DNA from: Dipteronia dyeriana
Taxonomy: Eukaryota; Streptophyta; Magnoliopsida; Sapindales; Sapindaceae
Reading direction: 5' to 3'
Assembly: GCA_032871835.1 (NCBI GenBank)
Contig: CM065297.1
Coordinates: 4,218,501-4,282,500 of the forward strand
DNA length: 64,000 nucleotides
Shown here: one piece after another, positions 47,865-57,258 of the stretch
How positions within the stretch are numbered: the first letter of the stretch is position 1
How the letters are laid out: each line of letters begins with the position of its first letter
The notes under the pieces: model-generated
What the model saw: the letters and a program-made list of their open reading frames with translations, nothing else
Told to the model about the DNA's origin: nothing
Databases searched by the model: none
Translations under genes and position numbers: made by a program

Positions 47865-48733
47865 TGTTGACGTCGATTTCTAGATTATGCCAGAAAAGCC
47901 AACAAGAACTGGATTTTGGTTATTGAATCAAAGAGAAAGAGATGCAGAGAGAGTAATAAAGATAAATTTTACGTGGTAAAACTCCGACGGCTGGAGAAAC
48001 ATCCACGGGTGGTTGAAAGATCAACCAAGCCAAAATCCACTAAGAGAATAAGATGTTTTACAAGCTCTCGATCTTTCTTTTTTCTCCATGTATTTACTGT
48101 GATTTTTGTATGCTATATTGCCTATATCTTTTTTGGATAAGATTATGGGTCTATTTATATGTTTATAGAACCCTAATCTGCTTTGTACAAGTAATACAAG
48201 ATCTTTGTATTTAATTGGGATTCGGTTACTTGTTTGAGGTTGATTTGTCTTCTTTCCTGCTTCGGAGTCTCTTATGGAAATCGAGTGAGATTCTAGTAGT
48301 GCTGTTCGATTTGGACTTGTTTCCTTATAAGAACGTAGTCTTCTCAAAGTAATCAAGTTATTTCCTGATTGGGGACTCTTCTAACTTAATGTTCTATTTT
48401 ATTTGGGATTCCTTCTTGATGGATATCTTCGCATATTTAATCCGTGTGAAATAAGCACCAAGTTCTTACTCGAGTCGTATTTATTCTCGAGTAAGATTAA
48501 TACCTGATGGTCCCGAGTAGCACCATTTGAGCCCAAGTGGAAGCATTGTTTAACCAATCCCGAATGTTGTTAACTGATCCCGAGTAGGTTTCATTCAATA
48601 TATACTTACTCGGGCTTTCTTCTCTTTAATGATGCCTCGTAGGATATTTCCCGAGTGCCCATTTGGGCGTCCACCTGGCTATTTTCTTCTTCCTGTCAAT
48701 GACGTGTATGCTTGGTAAAATTTACATACGACA
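47865..48733 (-). mobile_element. Solo LTR nested in the gypsy integrase
   Basis: An 869-bp insertion starting TGTTGACG and ending GACA, flanked by AGATC at 47860-47864 and 48734-48738. The gypsy coding sequence (IGPYEI, then ARVGAVANRLALP) resumes immediately after it. The ACGTGGTAAAACTCC stretch near 47970 recalls copia LTRs read antisense, so I call it a minus-strand copia-type solo LTR. It also holds several CCCGAGTAG/ACTCGGG motifs (48470-48650). Confidence 0.85.
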
Positions 48734-48738
48734 AGATC

Positions 48739-49065
48739 ATTGCCCGAGTAGGAGCAGTGGCAAACCGTTTAGCGTTGCCTTCAGAACTTTCAAGATTTCA
48801 TGATGTATTTCATGTTTCTATGCTTCGAAAATATATAGTCGACCCTACGCATGTTTTAACCAAGCAACCAGTGAAGTTAAGAGAAGATTTGACTTATGAA
48901 GAGGAACCTATTGAAATTCTAGATAGAAGGGAACAAGTATTACGTACTAAGGTTATTCCTCTTGTAAAAGTGTTATGGAGAAATCATGCAGTGGAAGAGG
49001 CGACTTAGGAATATGAAGATCAGATGCGGACTCAATATCCCCATCTGTTTCAGCTAAGAAAGTAA
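48739..49065 (+). pseudogene. Gypsy integrase tail and chromodomain
   Basis: Continues the integrase C-terminus with FHDVFHVSMLRKY, then a chromodomain-like block VKVLWRNHAVEEAT, after which TAG replaces the expected Trp codon (about 49006). The natural end is TAA at 49063. A chromodomain would direct integration towards particular chromatin. Confidence 0.85.
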
Positions 49066-49101
49066 ATTTTGAGGACAAAATTCTTATATGGAGGGGTGAT
49101 T

Positions 49102-50810
49102 TGTAACACCCAATGTCTTTCAGGCCCAATTAAAAAAAAAGGATAAACGTTTAGCAGAAAAGGCATCAAGTGAGTAAGCCTAAGTGAAATGCATGGCTGA
49201 CAGGCAGCTGTGAGCTTGGTTAATTAGCTTACAACTTCAGCTGTGTCCTTCCATAAGTATATATATTAGAGGATAAACGTTGTGAGAGCTAGAAAGCAGT
49301 AGAATCCAACGGAAGAAAGGAAAGAGAAGTCAGTGAAGCTCTCTCTCTCTCTCGTGATTATAGATTCCAGTTGATTCTTCTTTGATATCCAGTTTCTAAT
49401 TGGATCTTGTGATTGTTAGGGAAAGAAGACGAAGAGAACCTAGCATACTCAGTCTGAATTAAGCTTGACGTCTAAGTTGTAAGTGAATTAAGTTTCAGTT
49501 TTGTTTTTAACTCAAAGGTTTCCAGTTTTATGATTAAGATTAATTGTATCAAATCTTTTAAGCTTTTTATTGCTTTTATGATTGATGGTGATGATACAGA
49601 GAACCGAAAGTATAAATTTTATGCTTATATTAGCATTCAGAATCAGTATATTATTTTTATGAATTATCAAGAAGAGAATATGATTTCTACAAAAGCACCA
49701 TGTACCCTTCCCCAGTTATGATTATGGTTGGCTTTTGGGGCCGTTCTACACATGTGTATGTCATGAGTCGCTTTGCAAGTGCATGACCAGAGAAAGAGAA
49801 ATAGAGTCGCTCTGCACTTGTATGACCAGAGAGTCGCTCTGTCCTAGCATGACCAGAGAAAGAGTAATTGAGTCGCTCTGCATGGGTATGACCAGAAGTT
49901 ATTCATGACTCGGCGTTTGCCCGAAGTATTTTGGCTTACGTATGGAGGATATCCCCGGTACGAATTTGGTGCAGATTAAGATTTTATAAAGTATCTTACT
50001 CTTGTTCAGAAAAGTGATGCATTCAGTATTCAGTTTATTAAGTATGAAATTAGATATATTATTTTATACCATGTATTGATGAATGCTTATTGTAAAGTGG
50101 TTTAGAAAAGTGTTTTTAAAGGTTTTCATTCACTCACTGGGCATTAGCGCTCATCCTTTCATTCTTAAATTTTTATTCAGGTAGCTGCTCGGTTGTGCGG
50201 ACTCAGAAGTTTTGAGGTGGGCCACTCGATGACATCATGAAGCATAAAAGTCATGCATTGTAAATTTTCATGTACCTATTTAGAAATATGAGGTAGGCAT
50301 GGTCGGGACGGTATGCATGGTTGGGACTGTAAAGTGGTCGGGAGGGTAGGCATGGTCAGAACGTGGTCGGAATTCTACTCGGTCTGTTCGGCCTACTCAG
50401 CCTACTTGACCTATTCGGCCCACTTGACGTACTCGGCTCACATGGCCTATTCGGTCTACTCGGCCTACTAGGGTTTCTTACTCGGTCTGTTCGGTTTTCC
50501 ACTCGGGGATAGACTGGTTACTTAGTTTTTTTTAAGTGGTCGGTTTTTTTGGTTCGATCGGTCATTTTTGACAAACTTTTTGTAACGAACGAAATTATGA
50601 AAAGAAATTGCAATTATGTACATTTTGCATTCTCCAATATTCTCCTTACATTTTGTTTGTTTAATAGCAAGTATTTCCTATGGAAATCTTAGTCCTTTTA
50701 TCATGCTAGTAAAAGTAGAGCCACAGGGTTTCCCTCGTACTCAAGAGGAGTCGGGGCAGTCCACAGGGCCTCCCTCGAACTCAAGAGAGGAGTCGGGTTG
50801 GGTCATGTCA
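49102..50810 (+). repeat. Gypsy 3' LTR
   Basis: Preceded by the purine-rich tract GGAGGGGTGAT (49090-49100). Ends ATGTCA at 50810, followed by the GCTTC target duplication. Confidence 0.93.
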
Positions 50811-51318
50811 GCTTCTCTTTCACCTGTGTTCTTTCGGTCATTTTGAAGCTCACTCGCTTCTGTTTTGCTAGAACGTAGCTCTCACAGAAATCAACCTTAG
50901 CGGATTTTAAATCTGGCAACTTACCTTTTGAATGCAGACACTTCAACCCTTGAGAACTTATATGCCCAAATCTCTGATGCCATAAGTTCGGATAGTCTTT
51001 GCTTTCTGCCATAGTGATTGAACCACACCCATCCGTGGTTGTGTAAAACGACCCATTCTTACTTCCTCGGGAGATTGTCATTGCACCTTTGGAGATCTTC
51101 CACTTGTCACCTGTGAAAGTCGTCACAAAACCATCTGATGCCAATTGCCTAATGGAGATCAAATTCTTCCTTAAATCCGGTATATGCCTCACATTGTCGA
51201 GCTTCCAAACTGACCCTTGCAGTTGAATCTTCACATCTCCCTTCTCGGTAATGTCGCATGCTTGATCGTCACCAAGATACACTTTAGCCATATTTTCGGA
51301 GACGTAGTTCTCGAGCAA
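50811..51318 (-). pseudogene. Copia integrase 5' part with GAG-pre-integrase domain
   Basis: Open frame with HIPDLRKNLISI, then WHQRFGHISSQGLKCL, the HHCC zinc-binding pre-integrase region. The final Cys is lost (FCESYVL). The coding sequence is cut at 50811 by the gypsy insertion and resumes on the far side at 41699. Confidence 0.88.
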
Positions 51319-51340
51319 TTCCTTGTGAGGTATGGCAGGA

Positions 51341-51356
51341 ATGACGCTCCCGAATC
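51341..51356 (-). pseudogene. Copia protease active-site remnant
   Basis: On the minus strand a frame reads VLDSGASF, the copia aspartic protease motif, but it is preceded by a TAG and lies out of frame with both gag and the integrase block. Confidence 0.7.
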
Positions 51357-51464
51357 CAAGACCTAGGACTCCGTCTTGCTTTCCTACAAGCAGATAAGGC
51401 AGTCATCTGACTCCTCCGATACACAATTCGCACTGCTCTTGCCCTTATCTTTCTTCTCAGATCT

Positions 51465-51506
51465 ACACTCATATGAGAGATGACCCTTCTTACCATAATT
51501 TCAGCA
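51465..51506 (-). pseudogene. Copia gag zinc knuckle, degraded
   Basis: Fourteen codons with the CCHC spacing. Position 2 is a TGA and the second Cys is Tyr, but GKKGHLSYEC is still recognisable. Confidence 0.7.
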
Positions 51507-51524
51507 TTCAGCATCCCTTTTGCT

Positions 51525-52283
51525 TCATTGCTGGTTTCTCGAATAGTTAGCCTGACTTCTTGGTTTGGACTTACCTCTAGAATTTGATCTTCCCCGTTGA
51601 CTTGTGTTTCGATTTCTACCTCTGCCTTCTCTACCTTCCAAACTCAATGCTGAAGATATAGATGCCCCTGATCCCTCTTCACGCATTCTGATATCTTCCG
51701 TCATGATCATGTTTATAACCTGCTGAAGATTCAATTTTTCTTTCCCGAACGAGTTGGCAATCGATTGGCATGTCGTCTTCCAACTTTTGAGCATTTGGGT
51801 GAGTAGAAACGCCGCCATAAACTCCTCATCAAATCCCATAGATAAAGAACATAACCCATCCTTTACTTCATTGAACTGGTTCAGAAAATCCTTAAAGTTA
51901 CGATCCTCCGCCATCTTCAAAGTTGATAACTTCTTGACAAGATGGACTTTCCTTACCGCAAAAGGCCATTTGTATAGGTATGATAGGGTATCCATTAGAT
52001 CTTTGGCTGTCTGTTGATCTTTTACGTTGAAGGCGACTTGCTTCATCAAACTGAGACGAATTGCTCCCAATGCTTTCCTGCCCAGGAGTTCAAAGTTATC
52101 ATCATCCATGTTCTTCGATTTTCGTTTCTTTTCCCAATCTTTATCGGTCATATCTTTTGGTCTCTCTTTTATCGACCAATACAGATCCTTCTGGTACAGA
52201 TAATCTTCCATATGCATCTTACAGAAGCTAAAATTCAAACCATTGAATTTCTCAATCTTGTGCGTTTCCTTCTCTGACCCCAT
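51525..52283 (-). pseudogene. Copia gag, N-terminal part
   Basis: The best start is the ATG at 52283 (MGSEKETHKIEKFNGLNF). The open frame extends further upstream into the leader and LTR, which should not be coding. It has the copia gag (UBN2-type) features YLYQKDLYW, GAIRLSLMKQV and a basic Arg/Ser-rich tail before the zinc knuckle. It ends at a stop before the knuckle, so gag is truncated. Confidence 0.85.
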
Positions 52284-52348
52284 CTCTACGACGAAATTGA
52301 TGACCTTGAGAGAACCTAGATTTGTGTGAATAGTATGCCCCAACCTGG

Positions 52349-52362
52349 AGCTCTGATACCAA
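52349..52362 (-). other. Copia primer binding site (tRNA-Met)
   Basis: On the minus strand the sequence next to the 5' LTR reads TTGGTATCAGAGC, the same methionine-tRNA primer type as the gypsy element. Confidence 0.88.
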
Positions 52363-52363
52363 T

Positions 52364-52965
52364 TGTTGTGGAGAAGAAATTGCAATCACACAAATCTAAA
52401 CACAAATAGAAAGCAATAATAAAAGAAGACACAAAAGATTTTACGTGGTTCAGCAATTTGCCTACGTCCAAGGAGCGCACCACACTTAATGAACTATATC
52501 TCAGAGTTGATTACAATCCCTCAGTCTCTCTTTCAATCTCTCTACAATTGCTATCTCTCTAGCAATTTTCTCACACTACGCACTTATTTTTCTGCTATAT
52601 TTTTCTCACTTTTAATTACAAATAATGGTTGTATTTATATGGGAGCACTAGGGTTAGTCAAATCCCAATTGGAATCTATTTCCTATTTCAATTACTTGTG
52701 CACACAAGATTTCCTATTTCTCACGAAACTCGTCACTACCGCGGTCTGGAACGCTGTGTGGGCACATGCCTGCGCCGCGGTCCACAACGCGTAACACGTC
52801 TGTGAAACTCCGCTCCACAGACCGCTGTGTGGGCACCTTGTCTGTGCCGCGGTACGCACATCATGTATCCTTTGTGATTCTTCATTGTATGTGCCGCGGT
52901 CTGGGTCACTGCCTCCGCCTCGGTCGCCGCCGCACCACCTGTTTCTGGCTTCACATAACCCAACA
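52364..52965 (-). repeat. Copia 5' LTR
   Basis: On the minus strand it starts TGTTGGGTTATG and ends CACAACA. It differs from the 3' LTR at clearly more sites per base than the gypsy LTRs differ from each other, consistent with the copia being the older insertion. Confidence 0.88.
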
Positions 52966-52970
52966 CAAAC

Positions 52971-53462
52971 ACTCAATCTTGAACTCTTTAATGGACTCCA
53001 AAAATCGTAACAATTTATTATAAACTTCATGTAAATATATCTATTTCATTCACTCCAAAATTCATACATTAAAACATTTCCATAAAACTCAAATTAAGAA
53101 ATTGTTAGAGGCCTACATTTTGTAAATGAGATATTTTGTATCAAAAGCAAAAAGGGTTTGAAAAAGACTATAACTTTAATCAAAAATTAAAAAAAATATG
53201 AAACAAGGTTTGAGAAAATCATACCTTCAAGGAGTTTCAGAGTAGTATGAAAATGATACTTTCATTGATATTCCTTTGAAAAATATATGAATATGTGAGT
53301 AAATATAAAATATTGGAGTTATACTTATCCTACAATTTTTGCTAATATATCCAAATCCCTCTAAATATGGAGTTGATTTGCTTGCTGATTATCCTTGATT
53401 GATATTAGGGAATCAGTCATTAGTAATTAGTTACCTTAGTAAAATAAACTAGGAGTTGACTA

Positions 53463-53505
<43 letters not shown>

Positions 53506-53851
53506 TCTATTTATATATTATTAATGTCATAATACTATTATCATTAATAAAATGAGAATTAATTTGAGTCTTATATACAATTCCACTGATTTTGTTAAAA
53601 TATTCAAATCCTTTTTAAATGTGAAATTGACTTATTTCAAATCACTCTAAATGTGGAAATTGACTTATTTCAAATCTCATTGAATTGACTTGTAATAATG
53701 TTAGAGAATCAATGGTTTACTACCAAAATATTATGCTTTAATATCGGATGATTTAGTTGCCTTAACAAAAAGAAATTGGATGAATGTGTTTCTATTTATA
53801 TTAATATTATTATTAATACTAATAAAGAAGGAACAAAATTCGAGTCTTATA
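52971..53851. mobile_element. LTR-like element X1, segment 3
   Basis: Resumes X1 after the copia (CTCAATCTTGAACTC). It is homologous to X2 up to about 53313. Beyond that it is AT-rich, with two related blocks that both end GAGTCTTATA (about 53340-53572 and 53605-53851), separated by a 38-bp (AT)n run at 53465-53502. It ends next to AGAAG, the probable target duplication, after which the UGT pseudogene continues. Confidence 0.65.
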
Positions 53852-53856
53852 AGAAG

Positions 53857-53964
53857 GGTGTAAAAATTTAGACTTGATGCCTTCACTGAACTTGGCCACA
53901 AAATTCTTCACAGAAGCTGGAACACTACAAAAGCCGGTTGAAAAATTGTTCGAGGAGCTAAAAC
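53857..53964 (+). pseudogene. UGT73-type pseudogene, middle fragment
   Basis: 108 bp that continue the pseudogene exactly where 34930 left off. It encodes a match to array UGT residues 81-115 (NLDLMPSLN, then [11 protein letters not shown]). It is cut off by element X2. No later UGT sequence of this pseudogene is found to the right, so the 3' two-thirds are lost or outside the window. Confidence 0.88.
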
Positions 53965-56330
53965 TGTAACACCCTAAAAATTAAAGAGTAATTAAACACT
54001 TTGATATGGAATGCTAAAATATAAACCATCAATTACTTCACCAAAAGAAACTAATAAACATCGAATAACTCTAAATAAATTATTCTAAAATGTCAAATAA
54101 TTCTAACGATAAGGTTCAAAACACTCTAAAGGAAATTAAAACAATACCGAGCACATAAACACAAATTCTAAATAACAAAACAAAGCAGAACATTACATAT
54201 AATCTCAATAACTTCACCCTCCTGAAAGTCTATTGCTCTACCAGTCAACTTCTAAGATACTTAGTCTGCAAAATGTTAAATGAAAAGGGGTGAGCTGTCA
54301 ACTCAGTAAGGATTGCATAATACGTAATCGAAAACATTTATGAAATTTATAATAACATTTACTACGTACATAACTTTTCAAATATTCAGATACAATTAAA
54401 ATTATAAAAGTAACGTTTTCAATATATAAGTAAACTTGTAAAAATAAGATTTTCAAATACAAGTAAACTTGCAAATTTATCATTTTCAATATACGGTAAC
54501 GATGAATAACGTTTCATAAAAATAAGCTCAAGTCAAGTAGTGTCACCAATACCCCCGGTGACCCGGCCATTTACATTTCAGAGATTGATACAAGACCAAA
54601 ATTATTACTTTTCAAAAGTTGGTACAAGACCAAAATCATAACATTTCATTTATCGCGCGCTTCATTTACATTATCACCGGTGATCAACATTTCATTTCAT
54701 TTCACATTTCATTTACTACTGACGTTGAGTTAAAACATTACTTTTAATATATATATATATATATATATATAACAATACGTTTGCATTACTAAATTATAAA
54801 AAGACCAAATATTTAAGCTTTTAAATAAATAATTTCAGTAAAGGTAAAACTTATTTAAAAAGAATTAGGTAACAAATATATAAGTAAGGACTAAGTAGGA
54901 AAATGAGTATATAAACATATATAAACGTATATAATACAATATTTTAGATCATAACAATATGATAAATAAATTTGGTTTCCAAGAAAACATTTGTGCAATT
55001 ACATACTATGCAAAAAAAGAAAATTTACTTACCTCCGATGAGCAAGTTTAAGGTTTCAATAACGATATTGAGAAATCACGAGAGAAACCTAAACATATAG
55101 AATATAATTCCTCAATTAAACCAGCCAAATAAAAGAGATCTAACTCAACTTTATAAATACATTTTTTTGTTCATTTTCATGAAGAGATTTCAGAAAACAG
55201 ATTTTAGTGCTCAAACATTAGTGATTCGAAAATTTTAAGGGCCTCAAAAAAATTGCAAAACTTAGTCAATAGATTCAAAAATCAGATTACTAACTCCCCT
55301 CAAAATATCATAATTTTATAAAATACTTATAAATTTCTATAAGTTTCTAAACACACAAGGGTCAATCCTGACAATATAAATTTTGATCATTCAATCAGAA
55401 TTCGTATAAATATTTAATAATCCTACAGACCACGAAAAATTCTAAACATTTATTTATAGAATAAATTATCAGTTCTCTATCCCTATACGGAAAATAAAAA
55501 AATTTCATTTCCCCGTTTGAGAATTAAAATTACTACAACACCAAGAGATCATAATTGTCAGCCTAAACATTATGGCTTAAACATCAAATATACTCAAAGA
55601 GTTAAATTACTTATACATCACTAAAATTCATGAAACTTTATTTTTTGATTCAATAATGTCTGTAAAACCATATTAAAAAAATTAGACCTAAATGCCTCCC
55701 CAATATTAATTTAAAATTATTCAATTATAATAAGGTCAGTTTAATAATTCAGAAAATTTCTCACCCACAACTGGTTTAGGAATAAAATCTCCCTAAGCTA
55801 AACACCACCAAAAATTTCGAAAATTATAACACATGTTGATATATGTGTCTACTATTCTCATACCAAAATTCACCATCAATTGCAACCGAAAAATAAAACT
55901 AAAATAAATAAAACAATAACTTGCTTCACCAATATTAAACAAATCAAAATTTCAACCTACACTAACACTCTAACATGAACTCTGTAATGGACTCCAAAAA
56001 TTCCAGCAATTTATTATAAGCTTCATGTATATATATCTATTTCATTCACTCTAAAATCCATGCATCAAAAAATCTCCATAAACTAAAATTAAGCAATTGT
56101 TAGAAACCTAAATTTTGTAAATGAGATATTTTGTGTCAAAAACAAAAAGGGTATAAAAAAAACTACAACTTTAATCACAATTTTTAAAAAATGAAACAAA
56201 GTATAAGAAAATCGTACCTTCAAAGAGTTTCAAAGTAAAATGAAAATAATACTTTCATTGATATTCCTTTATGCAATATAAGCATGTGTGAGTATAAAAT
56301 ATTAGCTATTATGTCATTTTGTTACTTATT
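53965..56330. mobile_element. LTR-like element X2
   Basis: Starts TGTAACACCC and is homologous to X1 across some 2.3 kb in the same orientation, without the nested insertions. It contains an (AT)n run near 54747-54770. The right end is not defined: similarity to X1 fades near 56313, just before the hAT remnant, so X2 is probably truncated. No coding region. Confidence 0.65.
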
Positions 56331-56360
56331 GTTTTTATACCTATTTTGTGGTAGGTCTAT

Positions 56361-57018
56361 ATGTCAAGCAAAGGGGATGTAATGAAACAAAACTTGGATA
56401 TTACATGACGATATTTTGATTGTCCGGACCCTAAAGACAAAAATACTACAAAATGCAAATTTTGAAGTAAAGTGTCAAAAGGACGGATTTTTCGTGGGTA
56501 GCAACATTTAGTGGGTGGATTTAGGAATGTTACAGCTTGCCAAAAGTTCCCAGACGTGGTAAAACAAGAAAATCAAGACTATATGATTAAGGAGAAGCAG
56601 GATAAAGAAGGTCGTAATTTGGCCCCATGCCCAAATGATTATGATAGTGGTTTCGGGGATGAGTATGATAATGATGAGTTGGGGACTCCGAGGAGAATTT
56701 GTCAGAAACGACCAATGGCAAGTGGAAACGCAAGCTCCACTGGTGCAAACTCCAAGTCCACAAACCAGTCGAAAAATGTTATACGTAGCAAGCAAACGAA
56801 ATTAGGTGAAAATGATGCAGCAAAAAATGTGTTTAGGGACTGACCTTGCAGGAGTTTTGTAAGGTAGATGTACGATGTGAGGATCTCATTCAATGTTATC
56901 AAGCATGATAGCATTCAAGTTTTTTTTTTTGAGGCAGTTGGACAACATGGTCCGGGTATGAAAGCGTCAAGTTATCATGAAGTCAGGTTTCCCCTATCTA
57001 TACGTACCAAAATGCAAA
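56361..57018 (+). pseudogene. hAT-type transposase fragment (BED zinc finger, DUF659 start)
   Basis: From ATG 56361 one frame reads a BED-like zinc finger with stops (CKF then a stop, SKVSKGRIF, QHLVGG, NVTACQKFP). The open part is at 56511-56843 with a Ser/Asn-rich linker. Further on, with a frame change, FFEAVGQHGPGMKASSYHEVR (to about 56995) matches the start of the DUF659 region of plant hAT transposases. At least three stops and one frameshift make it inactive. It joins inverted UGT flank sequence near 57007. Confidence 0.8.
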
Positions 57019-57110
57019 GTTTCTAGAATAATATCACTCGTTCGATGATGTATTGATATACATAAGCATTGTTGGCCTTTTCCAGCAACAATGTTGCTGA
57101 CAGCAGAGCT
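57007..57110 (-). repeat. Inverted fragment of UGT 3' flank
   Basis: Near-perfect reverse complement of 7889-7992 and of its equivalents after copies 2 and 3. It links the right arm to the array and shows that the array flank and this region share an ancestral locus. Confidence 0.88.
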
Positions 57111-57258
57111 TACCATGGAATAAATATAATTCAATCCTATATATGCCTACTCTCATAAACCATTCATAAAAACAGTCTAATATAGCCAGAGAGTCCAAGA
57201 CATGAAAGAAATACAAGAAAAGAAGAAAACAACTTACCTAGAACTAGGAGTGCTTCAA

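Larger units (their letters stand above)
41700..50810 (+). mobile_element. Ty3/gypsy chromovirus, complete structure
   Basis: LTRs of 1738 and 1709 bp (TGTAAC start, TGTCA end), a methionine-tRNA primer site, the order gag-protease-RT-RNase H-integrase-chromodomain, and a purine tract before the 3' LTR. A perfect 5-bp duplication GCTTC lies at 41695-41699 and 50811-50815, within the copia integrase. The LTRs differ by roughly 25 substitutions and two short indels by eye. The coding region has about nine in-frame stops and one frameshift, plus a nested solo LTR, so it cannot move on its own. The chromodomain-like end and TAACACCC start suggest the Tekay/Del lineage. Confidence 0.95.
38523..52965 (-). 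mobile_element. Ty1/copia retrotransposon, nested in X1 and itself interrupted
   Basis: A minus-strand element bounded by two LTRs of about 600 bp and a perfect 5-bp duplication CAAAC (38518-38522 and 52966-52970). Gene order on the minus strand is gag, protease, integrase, reverse transcriptase, RNase H, which is the copia order. The gypsy element at 41700-50810 splits it within the integrase. Subtracting that leaves about 5.3 kb, a normal copia length. Many stops and frameshifts show it is dead. Confidence 0.93.

Noticed and set aside
34931..56330. X1 and X2 as the 5' and 3' LTRs of one giant retrotransposon
   Set aside because: Only UGT pseudogene sequence lies between them; the retroviral genes inside X1 belong to nested elements with their own LTRs and target duplications.
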